Positions 1 through 6,860 of a DNA stretch of 20,138 nt are shown here, in pieces. The DNA comes from a virus. Under the pieces are notes generated by a model that was not told where the DNA came from, searched no databases, and was given only the letters and a program-made list of their open reading frames with translations. The translations under genes were made by a program, and so were the position numbers. The stretch covers positions 1 to 20,138 of IMG/VR virus record IMGVR_UViG_3300032073_000352; one strand, written 5' to 3'. Each line of letters begins with the position of its first letter. Position 1 is the stretch's first letter.

Positions 1-513
1 GCAACGATTAAGATGGGTTGGGGTAAGTACGATGCTGCATCTGGTTACACTTATGTGTTTCAAGATGATTTGCACAAACCTATTCCAAAACCTGACGAAG
101 ATTTTAAAAAAGCATTTGCAGTTTGGCTGTACCCAAAATTTATTAACGATACCCAGAACTTTGATTTAGGTCGTGCTGTTTTATGGCAACGCCAATCATT
201 CGGTGAATACGATGGTTTCAGAAAAATGTGTTCTATGTTTTATGAACAATCACAACTTACAGAAAACTTAGACAAACTGCCGATAGTAAAATACACAGGT
301 TCAGAACCTTTGAAGATCGGCATGGGCAGCACCAGAATCCCAGAGTTTGAATTTGTCGGATTTAAGGACAGAGCCGATGGTTTTGTTCTGCCTAGTTTTG
401 CACTAGAGGATGGTAACTCATCTGACCCCACTATCACAGAATCATCTTCTAGTGCATCTGTAGAGCCTTCTGCTGCAGAAGGTGGAATCATAGATGATGA
501 AATTCCCTTTTAG
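1..513 (+). CDS. SSB-like protein with acidic C-terminal tip (5' partial)
   Basis: The frame is open from the first base of the window, so the true start is probably outside; an in-frame ATG lies at 13. From that ATG 166 residues are visible. The last 50 residues are low-complexity, rich in Ser, Glu and Asp, and finish with DDEIPF, nearly identical to the DDDIPF tip by which bacterial single-stranded DNA-binding proteins recruit partner proteins. The preceding globular part is rich in Phe, Tyr and Trp but I do not recognise a canonical OB-fold SSB pattern. The stop is followed after 2 nt by the GTG start of a primase-helicase, so the two are probably co-translated and act together at the fork. 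I infer a ssDNA-binding or replication accessory role; the family is not assigned from sequence. Confidence 0.6.
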   Translation, partial: ATIKMGWGKYDAASGYTYVFQDDLHKPIPKPDEDFKKAFAVWLYPKFINDTQNFDLGRAVLWQRQSFGEYDGFRKMCSMFYEQSQLTENLDKLPIVKYTGSEPLKIGMGSTRIPEFEFVGFKDRADGFVLPSFALEDGNSSDPTITESSSSASVEPSAAEGGIIDDEIPF

Positions 514-515
514 TT

Positions 516-2342
516 GTGGACTGGGTAGAGATTGCTCAACCCATAGCCATTGAACTTTTAGGAGAACCAACATCTAAAAAAGGCGATGAATGGCGGTGGG
601 GTCGCAAAGGATCATTAGTTTTAAATCTTGAGTCTGCTTCATGGTACGATCACGAAGCAGATCAAGGCGGTGGGATTATTGATCTTATTAAATTTAAAGG
701 TGGTGATGTTGCTAAGATATTAGAACCTTACAATGTCGATCAAATTAAAATACCAACACAACCGATAAAACCTAAACCTATGCGATTATTCAATCGTGAT
801 CAGATGGTTGATCTTTATAATGATTCAGAAATTCATGTGCAATATTCAGAGGATTTCATGGTTATGCGATTTCCTACAGATCATGCGATCAAGCAGAAAT
901 ATGCACCATTTACTCGGCATGGTGCGGAATGGTCTATGAAGCGACCTGAAGGCGTATTGCCTATATATGTTTCGGATAGAGATAAAGATAGTCATGTAAT
1001 TATTGTTGAAGGCGAGAAAGCTATGAAGGGTGGAGAAAGCATTTATAAAGGTGATATCTGTTGTCATCATGGCGGTGTTAGTAATTGGCAGAATTGTGAT
1101 TGGTCAAAGCTAAAAGATCGCAAAGCGTATATCTTTCCTGATAACGATGAAGCTGGAAAGAAGTTTGCTCACGAACTGAAAGAACATTTAGCAGACATTT
1201 GCGATTCAGTAGATGTCATAAAGATACCTAGAGCCTTCAAAGATAAAGACGATCTATGGGATGCAAAGGTTAATGAATACTGGAAATCATCAGAAGAATT
1301 TATTGATTATTGTCAGAGCAATATTGTCAGACAAAGAGTCAGTTTAGAACTTATCCCAGTTGGTAGAATGATCAAAGATATCAAGAAACCTGAATGGCTC
1401 ATAAACGATGTCTGCGAGAAAGAATCAGTAATAGCTATCTTTGGTCAGGCAAAAGCTGGTAAATCGTTTATAACAGTCGATATGGCAGCTTGTTTGGCAT
1501 TGGGTAAAGATTGGCATGGTCATAAGACACATCAAGCACCAGTCATTTATTTGGCGGGCGAGGGTTTGAGAAACATTAGTAGAAGATTCCTAGCTTGGTC
1601 TAAGATTAATAAAGCAGAGATACATCAAGCACCTTTGATGATATCTAGTCGTGGTGCAAGGTTATTAGACGATAAAGACCATCAGCTTTTGAAAGATACG
1701 ATATCTGCAACAGAAGATGAATATGGTGATATCGGCATGATCATTGTTGATACTTTAGCTAGAAACTTTGGTGGTGGTAATGAAAATTCAACAGAAGATA
1801 TGAACGCTTTTGTAGAAAGAATTGATGATCTTAAAGATACTTTTAAATCTTGCATATCTATTGTGCATCATACTGGTCATGGCTCAGGCACAAGGGCGAG
1901 AGGATCATCGGTACTACCAGCAGCAGTAGACGCTGAATATAAAGTCTTGAGAAAAGATGTAAGTGAAGAAATGTTTGTATCTTTCTCACAGACACTTATT
2001 AAAGATGGTACACCAATGAAAACTAAAGAATTTAAGTTTGAAGTATTGAATCTACCTTTTGAAGATTTATCTTCTGGTGCATTGGTAGAAGTTGATGAAA
2101 TACCAATTGAAAAAGCATTGTCTGAAACTAAAATTAAGATATTAGATGCGGTCAAAGCGATACAAGAAAAAGAAAATGAACCAGCACTTAGATGGGTAAA
2201 TCATGGCGAGATTATAGAAAAGTCAGGATTGACAAAAAACACTATTGATAAACCATTACGACAATTAAGAGATGACAATAAATTGAGTTATGACAAACCT
2301 AAAGGATATCAAGTAAAGGATTTTGATGATGAACTATTTTAG
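516..2342 (+). CDS. Primase-helicase (Toprim + RepA-like AAA ATPase + winged helix)
   Basis: This 608-aa protein probably primes and unwinds phage DNA. Residues 25-58 resemble the DnaG-type zinc-binding domain in layout (GSLVLNLE, then WYDHEADQGGGIIDLI) but all zinc cysteines are missing. Residues 160-225 form a Toprim domain with EGEKA (165-169) and PDND (208-211), the acidic metal-binding residues. Residues about 295-480 are a RepA/RecA-like hexameric helicase ATPase with Walker A GQAKAGKS (310-317), Walker B MIIVDT (408-413) and a HHTGH motif (451-455). Residues about 540-600 look like a winged helix (GEIIEKSGLTKNTIDKPL). The start is GTG at 516, 2 nt after the upstream stop, without a clear ribosome site, suggesting translational coupling. 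An iteron-like repeat cluster lies directly downstream. The Toprim and ATPase assignment is solid; the exact priming chemistry is inferred. Confidence 0.88.
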   Translation: MDWVEIAQPIAIELLGEPTSKKGDEWRWGRKGSLVLNLESASWYDHEADQGGGIIDLIKFKGGDVAKILEPYNVDQIKIPTQPIKPKPMRLFNRDQMVDLYNDSEIHVQYSEDFMVMRFPTDHAIKQKYAPFTRHGAEWSMKRPEGVLPIYVSDRDKDSHVIIVEGEKAMKGGESIYKGDICCHHGGVSNWQNCDWSKLKDRKAYIFPDNDEAGKKFAHELKEHLADICDSVDVIKIPRAFKDKDDLWDAKVNEYWKSSEEFIDYCQSNIVRQRVSLELIPVGRMIKDIKKPEWLINDVCEKESVIAIFGQAKAGKSFITVDMAACLALGKDWHGHKTHQAPVIYLAGEGLRNISRRFLAWSKINKAEIHQAPLMISSRGARLLDDKDHQLLKDTISATEDEYGDIGMIIVDTLARNFGGGNENSTEDMNAFVERIDDLKDTFKSCISIVHHTGHGSGTRARGSSVLPAAVDAEYKVLRKDVSEEMFVSFSQTLIKDGTPMKTKEFKFEVLNLPFEDLSSGALVEVDEIPIEKALSETKIKILDAVKAIQEKENEPALRWVNHGEIIEKSGLTKNTIDKPLRQLRDDNKLSYDKPKGYQVKDFDDELF

Positions 2343-2345
2343 AAG

Positions 2346-2458
2346 TTGGTGTCTATTTGGTGTCTATTTTGGTGTCTATTTAACGTATTTTGGTGTCACA
2401 CGATGTAGAAAGTGGTGTGTGTCTATATACATTCCTATGTATAGACACCACACACCAT
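2346..2458. repeat. Iteron-like repeat cluster, candidate replication origin
   Basis: In the gap after the primase-helicase, GGTGTCTAT occurs in direct orientation at 2348-2356, 2359-2367 and 2371-2379, degenerate at 2392-2400 (GGTGTCACA) and 2418-2426 (TGTGTCTAT), and inverted at 2441-2449 (ATAGACACC). The first four starts are 11, 12 and 21 bp apart, close to whole helical turns. Positions about 2413-2456 also form a large imperfect inverted repeat around the perfect TATACAT/ATGTATA pair. Iterons beside a replication ATPase gene are typical of theta origins; operator sites for a regulator are the alternative. Confidence 0.55.
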
Positions 2459-2481
2459 CGCAAATTTGATATTTGATTATT

Positions 2482-2973
2482 ATGGATAATGAAGCATTAT
2501 TTGAAAAATTAAAGGAACTTAGGACTCTTGAATCTGACATGGTGTCAACTTATGGAGTAGATGATCCTTATAGTTTGGTATCTGCTAACTTTCAAAAAAA
2601 ATTCAGATTAGCTAAACAGAAGTTTAATATTTCACTTTCTTACGATACACCAGAAAAACAGATAGAAATGTGCGACATGATGATTCGTGCTAATGAAGCA
2701 TTAAAGAAACAACTAAATAGAGAAGGTGTTATTGCATTGCCAGTTGATACATGGATTGTAAAACACAGACCTACTGGAAAAGATGTTTTAGTATGCAGAA
2801 ACAAAGAACAAATCCAAAAGGTCAAAAAAGATATTGGTAGGAATATGCCAATCTATGCAGCAGAAGAATTATTAGATTGTATTCCAGAAGATATATTTGA
2901 ATTTAGAAATATGCTAGATAAAGAAACAGGCAGAGTATCAATAACTAAAATCAGGGATTTAGATGAAAGTTGA
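2482..2973 (+). CDS. Hypothetical phage protein, early region
   Basis: I do not recognise this 163-aa protein. The N-terminal 75 residues are strongly helical and charged (EALFEKLKELRTLESDM; KQIEMCDMMIRANEALKKQL), followed by a mixed region with a PVDTWIVKHRPTGKDVLVC strand pattern and an acidic C-terminus. I place the start at ATG 2482; an in-frame TTG at 2473 would add three residues, but neither has a clear ribosome site. It starts just after the repeat cluster and ends 11 nt inside the following gene, so it belongs to the same early transcript as the replication genes. No signal peptide or membrane segment is visible. The helical N-terminus would suit a protein-protein or DNA-binding accessory, but no function can be claimed. 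Confidence 0.7.
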   Translation: MDNEALFEKLKELRTLESDMVSTYGVDDPYSLVSANFQKKFRLAKQKFNISLSYDTPEKQIEMCDMMIRANEALKKQLNREGVIALPVDTWIVKHRPTGKDVLVCRNKEQIQKVKKDIGRNMPIYAAEELLDCIPEDIFEFRNMLDKETGRVSITKIRDLDES

Positions 2974-3220
2974 AAAGCTAATAGAAGAACGCGGTAAGGA
3001 TTATGGCAATCCAGAATATTTCTTTAGTCAGTTGTCTGGTGTTTGGACTGCAATGCTAGGAATACCAGTATCGCCTACAGAATGTGCAGCATTGATGATA
3101 GCTTTCAAGAATTTACGATTGGTTAATAATCCAAATCATTTAGATACATTAGACGATATAGAAGGTTATACTTACATCGCTAAGTTATTAGCTGACAAAT
3201 ATTGTGAACAGAAAGACTGA
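2963..3220 (+). CDS. DUF6378-like phage protein
   Basis: This 85-aa protein shows the pattern I associate with the phage DUF6378 family: ERGKDYGNPEYFF at the N-terminus, a Trp-containing helix, then PTECAALMIAFKNLRL and a C-terminal DDIEGYTYIAKLLAD helix. Members occur beside nucleotide-metabolism and replication genes in many phages; their all-helical make-up recalls MazG-like folds, but no catalytic activity is established to my knowledge. The ATG overlaps the end of the upstream gene by 11 nt, and its own stop overlaps the next gene by 17 nt, which indicates an operon with coupled translation. The family call rests on pattern memory; small size and context support a real gene. Confidence 0.7.
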   Translation: MKVEKLIEERGKDYGNPEYFFSQLSGVWTAMLGIPVSPTECAALMIAFKNLRLVNNPNHLDTLDDIEGYTYIAKLLADKYCEQKD

Positions 3221-3608
3221 ATCAATTGGTAGGCAAGGAGAATATTTAGTTGCAGCTTTTTTATCTAAATATACACCTACTGTTAATGTTGTTCCGCATG
3301 GTGCAGAGGAAGATATCGTGTTCAAACTGAACGATAGATATTATGGTTGTCAGGTCAAAACAAAAAGTAAGAAAGAAAAAGTAAGGAATGGTTGGCGTTT
3401 TGATCTCAGAAGAAGCGGTAATACTTACGATAGGTATTACAGACAATCAATAGATATCTTTGCTTTAGTTTGTTTACCAAAAAACAAAATATATTTTTTA
3501 GATGCTAAGTATCAAAAATCTTTAATTACACTTTCTGATTTTCAATTAGATAACTTGGATGAAGATTTATGTTTTCAGGCTACATTACAAGAACTATCTC
3601 AAGTATAA
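3204..3608 (+). CDS. PD-(D/E)XK superfamily endonuclease
   Basis: The 134-aa product carries the compact nuclease core in the right order: a first helix with GRQGEYLVAAFL (Glu13), then ED-IVF (Asp37) at the end of a strand, and a Q-V-K motif at 50-52 (GCQVKTKSK), which together make the metal-binding site of restriction- and resolvase-like enzymes. Length and layout suit the PDDEXK family that includes group I intron endonuclease and archaeal Holliday-junction-resolvase-like proteins. In this position it could resolve recombination intermediates, process replicated DNA or degrade host DNA. The GTG start at 3204 lies inside the preceding gene (17-nt overlap). It is the last early gene before a noncoding junction. 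Confidence 0.72.
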   Translation: MNRKTESIGRQGEYLVAAFLSKYTPTVNVVPHGAEEDIVFKLNDRYYGCQVKTKSKKEKVRNGWRFDLRRSGNTYDRYYRQSIDIFALVCLPKNKIYFLDAKYQKSLITLSDFQLDNLDEDLCFQATLQELSQV

Positions 3609-3623
3609 TAAACACATCATTCG

Positions 3624-3696
3624 TGGATGGAGTAATACTCACTCGTGTTTTCTCCTAGATATGATTGCTGACAATACAGCTTACTTACTCCATCCA
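3624..3696 (+). ncRNA. Candidate structured RNA with perfect 12-bp closing stem
   Basis: In the 96-nt gap between the nuclease and the gpZ-like gene, TGGATGGAGTAA (3624-3635) and TTACTCCATCCA (3685-3696) are perfect inverted complements enclosing 49 nt, 73 nt in total. Inside is a short hairpin, GCTG(3667-3670)-ACAATA-CAGC(3677-3680). The left arm can also pair locally (GAGT-AAT-ACTC), so two conformations are possible. It lacks D-arm and T-arm consensus, so it is not a normal tRNA. It may be a small RNA, a 5' leader control element of the late operon, or a protein-binding DNA site. The strand is assumed from flanking genes. Confidence 0.4.
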
Positions 3697-3704
3697 TCAG
3701 CATT

Positions 3705-4310
3705 ATGAAAATAGACATTAAGGCAGATTTAAAAAAACTTAATAAAAATCTTGTTGGTTTTCAAAAAGATCAAATACCTTTTGCTTCTATGTTAGCTATC
3801 AACGATACGACTAAAGATATGCGTATACAATTACATAAAGATATGGAAACAATTTTTAGCAAAGGTGTAACTCGTTTTACAAAACAAGGATTATTTAGAA
3901 AGTTTGCGACAAAAAGAATTCCAGAGGGAGCAATATACTTTAAACCAGCACAAGCAAAATATTTAGAAAAGCAAGTCTTTGGTGGTGTGAGAACAGAAAA
4001 GAGTCCGATACCAATACCTTATAGAAATAGAGTTAAATTATCTGCGCAAGGAAATTTAAGTAAAGCAAAGCTAAAATCTTTAATAAACAAAAAAAAGAAT
4101 AGAGTTTTAAAAATAAATGGTGTTGGTGGTGTTTATGAAATAAATAAAGGTGAACCACCAAAGCTGTTAGTTGCTTTAGATTCTAATGTTGCTGTTTATA
4201 AAAATCCAAAATTCAATTTCTTTTCTTTAGGTCGCAGAGTCTTTGATAAAAAATTTGTACCCAACTATAAAAGAAGATTGAAATTTTCTTTAAGAACAGC
4301 AAGAAGATAA
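3705..4310 (+). CDS. Minor tail protein Z-like / tail completion protein
   Basis: The 201-aa protein is highly basic, with a pattern I recognise from the lambda gpZ-like minor tail family: an opening helix, then QIPFASMLAINDTTKDMR, a helix, and a KQGLF-x-KFATK region followed by beta-strand segments. In lambda, gpZ is a 192-aa tail completion factor needed for infectious virions. Length and charge agree. The placement does not: lambda has Z between FII and U, whereas here FII-like and U-like genes are adjacent at about 12276 and this gene sits upstream of the terminase. That missing slot indirectly supports the assignment. The ATG at 3705 follows the inverted-repeat region without a strong ribosome site. 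Confidence 0.6.
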   Translation: MKIDIKADLKKLNKNLVGFQKDQIPFASMLAINDTTKDMRIQLHKDMETIFSKGVTRFTKQGLFRKFATKRIPEGAIYFKPAQAKYLEKQVFGGVRTEKSPIPIPYRNRVKLSAQGNLSKAKLKSLINKKKNRVLKINGVGGVYEINKGEPPKLLVALDSNVAVYKNPKFNFFSLGRRVFDKKFVPNYKRRLKFSLRTARR

Positions 4311-4411
4311 CCCCCTATGCAAGGTACTGTCTGTAGGTTACAACGTGGGTGATTCGCAAGCGCAGTATTTTTTTAGATACAGGTTATAAGAATTGAGTGT
4401 AATATAACTAT
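4311..4411. other. Noncoding spacer upstream of packaging genes, possible cos region
   Basis: This 101-nt gap has no credible reading frame. It begins with CCCCC and includes a comparatively GC-rich stretch (about 4335-4375), then a run of seven T after position 4367. In lambda the cohesive-end site lies just upstream of the small terminase gene, so this is the most natural place for cosN/cosB. I see no convincing palindromic nick site or repeated terminase-binding boxes, so the assignment is positional only. Confidence 0.25.
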
Positions 4412-4555
4412 ATGGCAAAAAAGAAAACAATAATTGCTGTTGATCCAGAAAAACGTAAAAACAAGCGCACATCAATTGGTTCAAGCAGAAATACATACCC
4501 TAGAAACAAACATAAGCGCAAACAATACAAAAAATACAGAGGACAAGGCAGATAA
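4412..4555 (+). CDS. Small very basic protein (47 aa) preceding the terminase
   Basis: A short frame of 47 codons plus stop runs from ATG 4412 to a TAA that directly abuts the small-terminase ATG at 4556. The product is almost entirely Lys, Arg and polar residues, begins MAKKK and ends with a Tyr/Arg/Gly motif, KKYRGQGR. I recall similar tiny KYRGQGR-ending proteins upstream of terminase genes in marine phages, from memory only. A nucleic-acid-binding role, for example at the packaging initiation complex or in DNA condensation, is plausible from charge and location. The tight junction, in-frame Lys-rich coding and conserved-looking end make it a likely real gene rather than spacer. Confidence 0.7.
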   Translation: MAKKKTIIAVDPEKRKNKRTSIGSSRNTYPRNKHKRKQYKKYRGQGR

Positions 4556-5074
4556 ATGGCTACACAAAAAGAAATAGCTGAATATTTAGACTTATCTGCA
4601 CCTTATGTAAGCACATTAGTAAAAAACGGTGTTTTGCCACAAGCAAAAGGCAAAGAAGGCATGAGTAAAGATCATTGTCGCATTGCTTACATAAATTATT
4701 TACGCTCAAAAGCTAGATTGCACCTAAAATCAGGATCAGGAGACATTGGAGAAGAAAAACTTAGACTTGTAAAGAATCAAGCAGATCATAAAGAATTAGA
4801 AGTAGCAGAATTATCAGGAAAACTTATAGATACTGATGACGTTATTGACCTTTGGCAAGATATGATTGCTAATTGCAGGTCAAAATTGTTAAATATAGCT
4901 GCAAAAGTCACACATCAAGTTATAGGACTGACAGAATACGGAGAAGTAGAAGATTTAATTAATGATGAAATACACGAAGCTTTAAATGAACTTGCAAAAG
5001 AACCCATACCAGAAGCAGTTGAACTCGATCTGGAACAAATCAATAGCGACATTCAAAGCACCAGAGAAGCTTAA
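4556..5074 (+). CDS. Terminase small subunit (Nu1-like)
   Basis: The 172-aa product opens with a helix-turn-helix typical of Nu1-type small terminases (TQKEIAEYLDLSAPYVSTLVKNGVLP), the DNA-recognition element that binds the packaging start site. A central charged helix with KNQADHKELEVAEL and a helical C-terminal half (LWQDMIANCRSKLLNIAAK) would supply oligomerisation and contact with the large subunit. AAGG at 4545-4548, 7 nt before the ATG, serves as ribosome site. It sits directly upstream of and overlaps the gpA-like large subunit, the standard arrangement for lambda-type cos packaging. The HTH placement and neighbour make the call strong. Confidence 0.85.
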   Translation: MATQKEIAEYLDLSAPYVSTLVKNGVLPQAKGKEGMSKDHCRIAYINYLRSKARLHLKSGSGDIGEEKLRLVKNQADHKELEVAELSGKLIDTDDVIDLWQDMIANCRSKLLNIAAKVTHQVIGLTEYGEVEDLINDEIHEALNELAKEPIPEAVELDLEQINSDIQSTREA

Positions 5075-6800
5075 AGTAAGTGAATGGTCAGACAAATATA
5101 GAGTTCTGACTAGCGAATCATCTGCTGAAGCTGGTCAATGGAAAACTAGCAGAGCAGAATACCAAAGAGGTATGATGGATGCGGTCAATGATCGTAGAAT
5201 AGAACGCATCGTCATTATGAGTTCATCACAGGTTGGCAAGACTGAGATGATAAATAATATTATTGGTTATCACATTGCCCACGATCCAGCACCTATGCTT
5301 GTCGTCATGCCAACTTTAGAAATGGCAAGATCATGGAGTACCCAAAGATTCTCAAAAATGATTGCTGCTTCTGAATCTTTGAAACATAAAATCAAAGACT
5401 CCAAAGCTAGAGATTCAGGTAACACAATATTATCTAAATCTTTTGCTGGTGGTTTCGTTGTAATGACTGGATCAAACTCGCCAGCTTCATTAGCATCCAG
5501 ACCATGTAGGATTGTTTTGCTTGATGAGGTTGATCGTTACGAAACAACAAGCGAGGGTGACGCTGTTTCATTAACAATTAAAAGAACTGCAACATTTGCC
5601 AATCGTAAGATCATAATGACATCAACGCCAACGATAGATGGTGCATCAAGAATACAAGATGCTTGGGAAGAATCAGATAAAAGATATTTCCATGTGCCTT
5701 GTCCGCATTGTAAACAAAAACAAGTTTTAGAATGGCAGAATGTTAAATGGGATGATGCAAAAGATGCACACATGGTTTGTATTCATTGCGGTTCTGTCAT
5801 AGAAGAAAAAGATAAGATATGGATGATTAGAAATGGTGAATGGATAGCAGAAGAAGAAACTTATAAAACTGCTGGTTTTCATCTTAACGAACTGTATTCA
5901 GTTTGGCGATCATGGTCAGAAGTCGTTGAATCTTTTTTAAATGCAAAAGAACATCCAGACCAACTTAGAGTTTTTGTTAACACTTCACTTGGTCAGGTGT
6001 GGCAATCTGATGGTGAAGAAATTGAAAGTGATTCGTTGTTAAATCGTAGAGAAAACTACGATGCACAATCTATACCTGAACCAGTTGTATTACTTACTTG
6101 CGGTATTGATGTGCAGTCAGATCGGATCGAGTCACAAGTTGTCGGTTGGTCGGCTGAAAATCAGATGTATGTCGTGGATTATCAAATCATGTTTGGTGAT
6201 CCGAACCAATTGCAAGTCTGGAATGAACTAGATGAATATTTAAAATCCTCATTCAAAACAGAAGATGGCAGAACCATAAAAATATCTATCACTTGTATTG
6301 ACTCAGGTTATGCAACTCAAAATGTTTACGCTTTTTGCAAACAAAGACAGGGAAGAAGAATCTTTGCAATTAAAGGGCAGAGTCAACATGGTAAACCAAT
6401 TGCCAATAGACCAACGCAATCAGGTAAACAAAGAGTGCAACTTTTCCCAGTAGGTACAGATTCAGCAAAAGACACTTTATTTTCATGGCTTAATATTGAT
6501 GAAGTTAGATCAGGTTACATCCATTTTCCTGCTGATGTCGATGAGGAATACTTCAAACAATTAACATCTGAAAGAAGAATAATCAAATATTACAAAGGAC
6601 AAAAGCGCATGGAATGGAAACAGATCAGAGAAAGAAACGAAGTCTTAGATACTTGGGTTTATAACATCGCTGGTTTTTATATTTTGAATCCTGATTTAGA
6701 AAGTCTAAAAAACAAAGCTATAGATACAAAACAAACTCAAAGAAAAGGAAGAACTAACAAACAAAGACGCAACCAAAATTGGGTAAATTCTTGGAGATAA
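4986..6800 (+). CDS. Terminase large subunit (lambda gpA family)
   Basis: This ATPase-nuclease motor packages DNA and cuts concatemers. Numbered from ATG 4986 (604 aa): the gpA-like N-terminal signature KVSEWSDKYRVLTSESSAE at 30-48, Walker A SSSQVGKT at 79-86, Walker B IVLLDE at 176-181, coupling motif TSTPT at 212-216, a zinc ribbon with C239/C242 and C265/C268, then a nuclease domain with acidic residues D375 (GIDVQ), D439 (CIDSGY) and E552/D555 (NEVLDTW). The ATG lies 89 nt inside the small-subunit gene; the family signature begins only near residue 22, so a later non-ATG start (TTG 5019) is possible. The C-terminus is a basic, Gln/Arg-rich tail, probably the portal contact. Confidence 0.95.
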   Translation: MNLQKNPYQKQLNSIWNKSIATFKAPEKLKVSEWSDKYRVLTSESSAEAGQWKTSRAEYQRGMMDAVNDRRIERIVIMSSSQVGKTEMINNIIGYHIAHDPAPMLVVMPTLEMARSWSTQRFSKMIAASESLKHKIKDSKARDSGNTILSKSFAGGFVVMTGSNSPASLASRPCRIVLLDEVDRYETTSEGDAVSLTIKRTATFANRKIIMTSTPTIDGASRIQDAWEESDKRYFHVPCPHCKQKQVLEWQNVKWDDAKDAHMVCIHCGSVIEEKDKIWMIRNGEWIAEEETYKTAGFHLNELYSVWRSWSEVVESFLNAKEHPDQLRVFVNTSLGQVWQSDGEEIESDSLLNRRENYDAQSIPEPVVLLTCGIDVQSDRIESQVVGWSAENQMYVVDYQIMFGDPNQLQVWNELDEYLKSSFKTEDGRTIKISITCIDSGYATQNVYAFCKQRQGRRIFAIKGQSQHGKPIANRPTQSGKQRVQLFPVGTDSAKDTLFSWLNIDEVRSGYIHFPADVDEEYFKQLTSERRIIKYYKGQKRMEWKQIRERNEVLDTWVYNIAGFYILNPDLESLKNKAIDTKQTQRKGRTNKQRRNQNWVNSWR

Positions 6801-6860
6801 TATTTATCCTATAGATTTATAGCTTTTACATTTATAATAGTCATTAAAAATCTATTTTTT

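Noticed and set aside
2437-2469. Ten-codon ATG frame within the repeat cluster
   Set aside because: Too short, made of the inverted repeat itself and without a ribosome site.
3624-3696. tRNA gene suggested by 73-nt size and end pairing
   Set aside because: The closing stem is 12 bp instead of 7, there is no T-arm GTTC-type consensus, no D-arm GG and no anticodon stem, so it is listed as a different structured element.
4355-4375. Intrinsic terminator before the small basic gene (T7 run)
   Set aside because: The sequence before the T run allows only CG pairs around CAAG; no stem long enough for termination forms.
6810-6838. Promoter before the gpW-like gene (TATAAT at 6833-6838)
   Set aside because: The -10 is exact, but the 17-bp-spaced -35 position (TATAGA) matches poorly, and in such AT-rich DNA a TATAAT is expected by chance.
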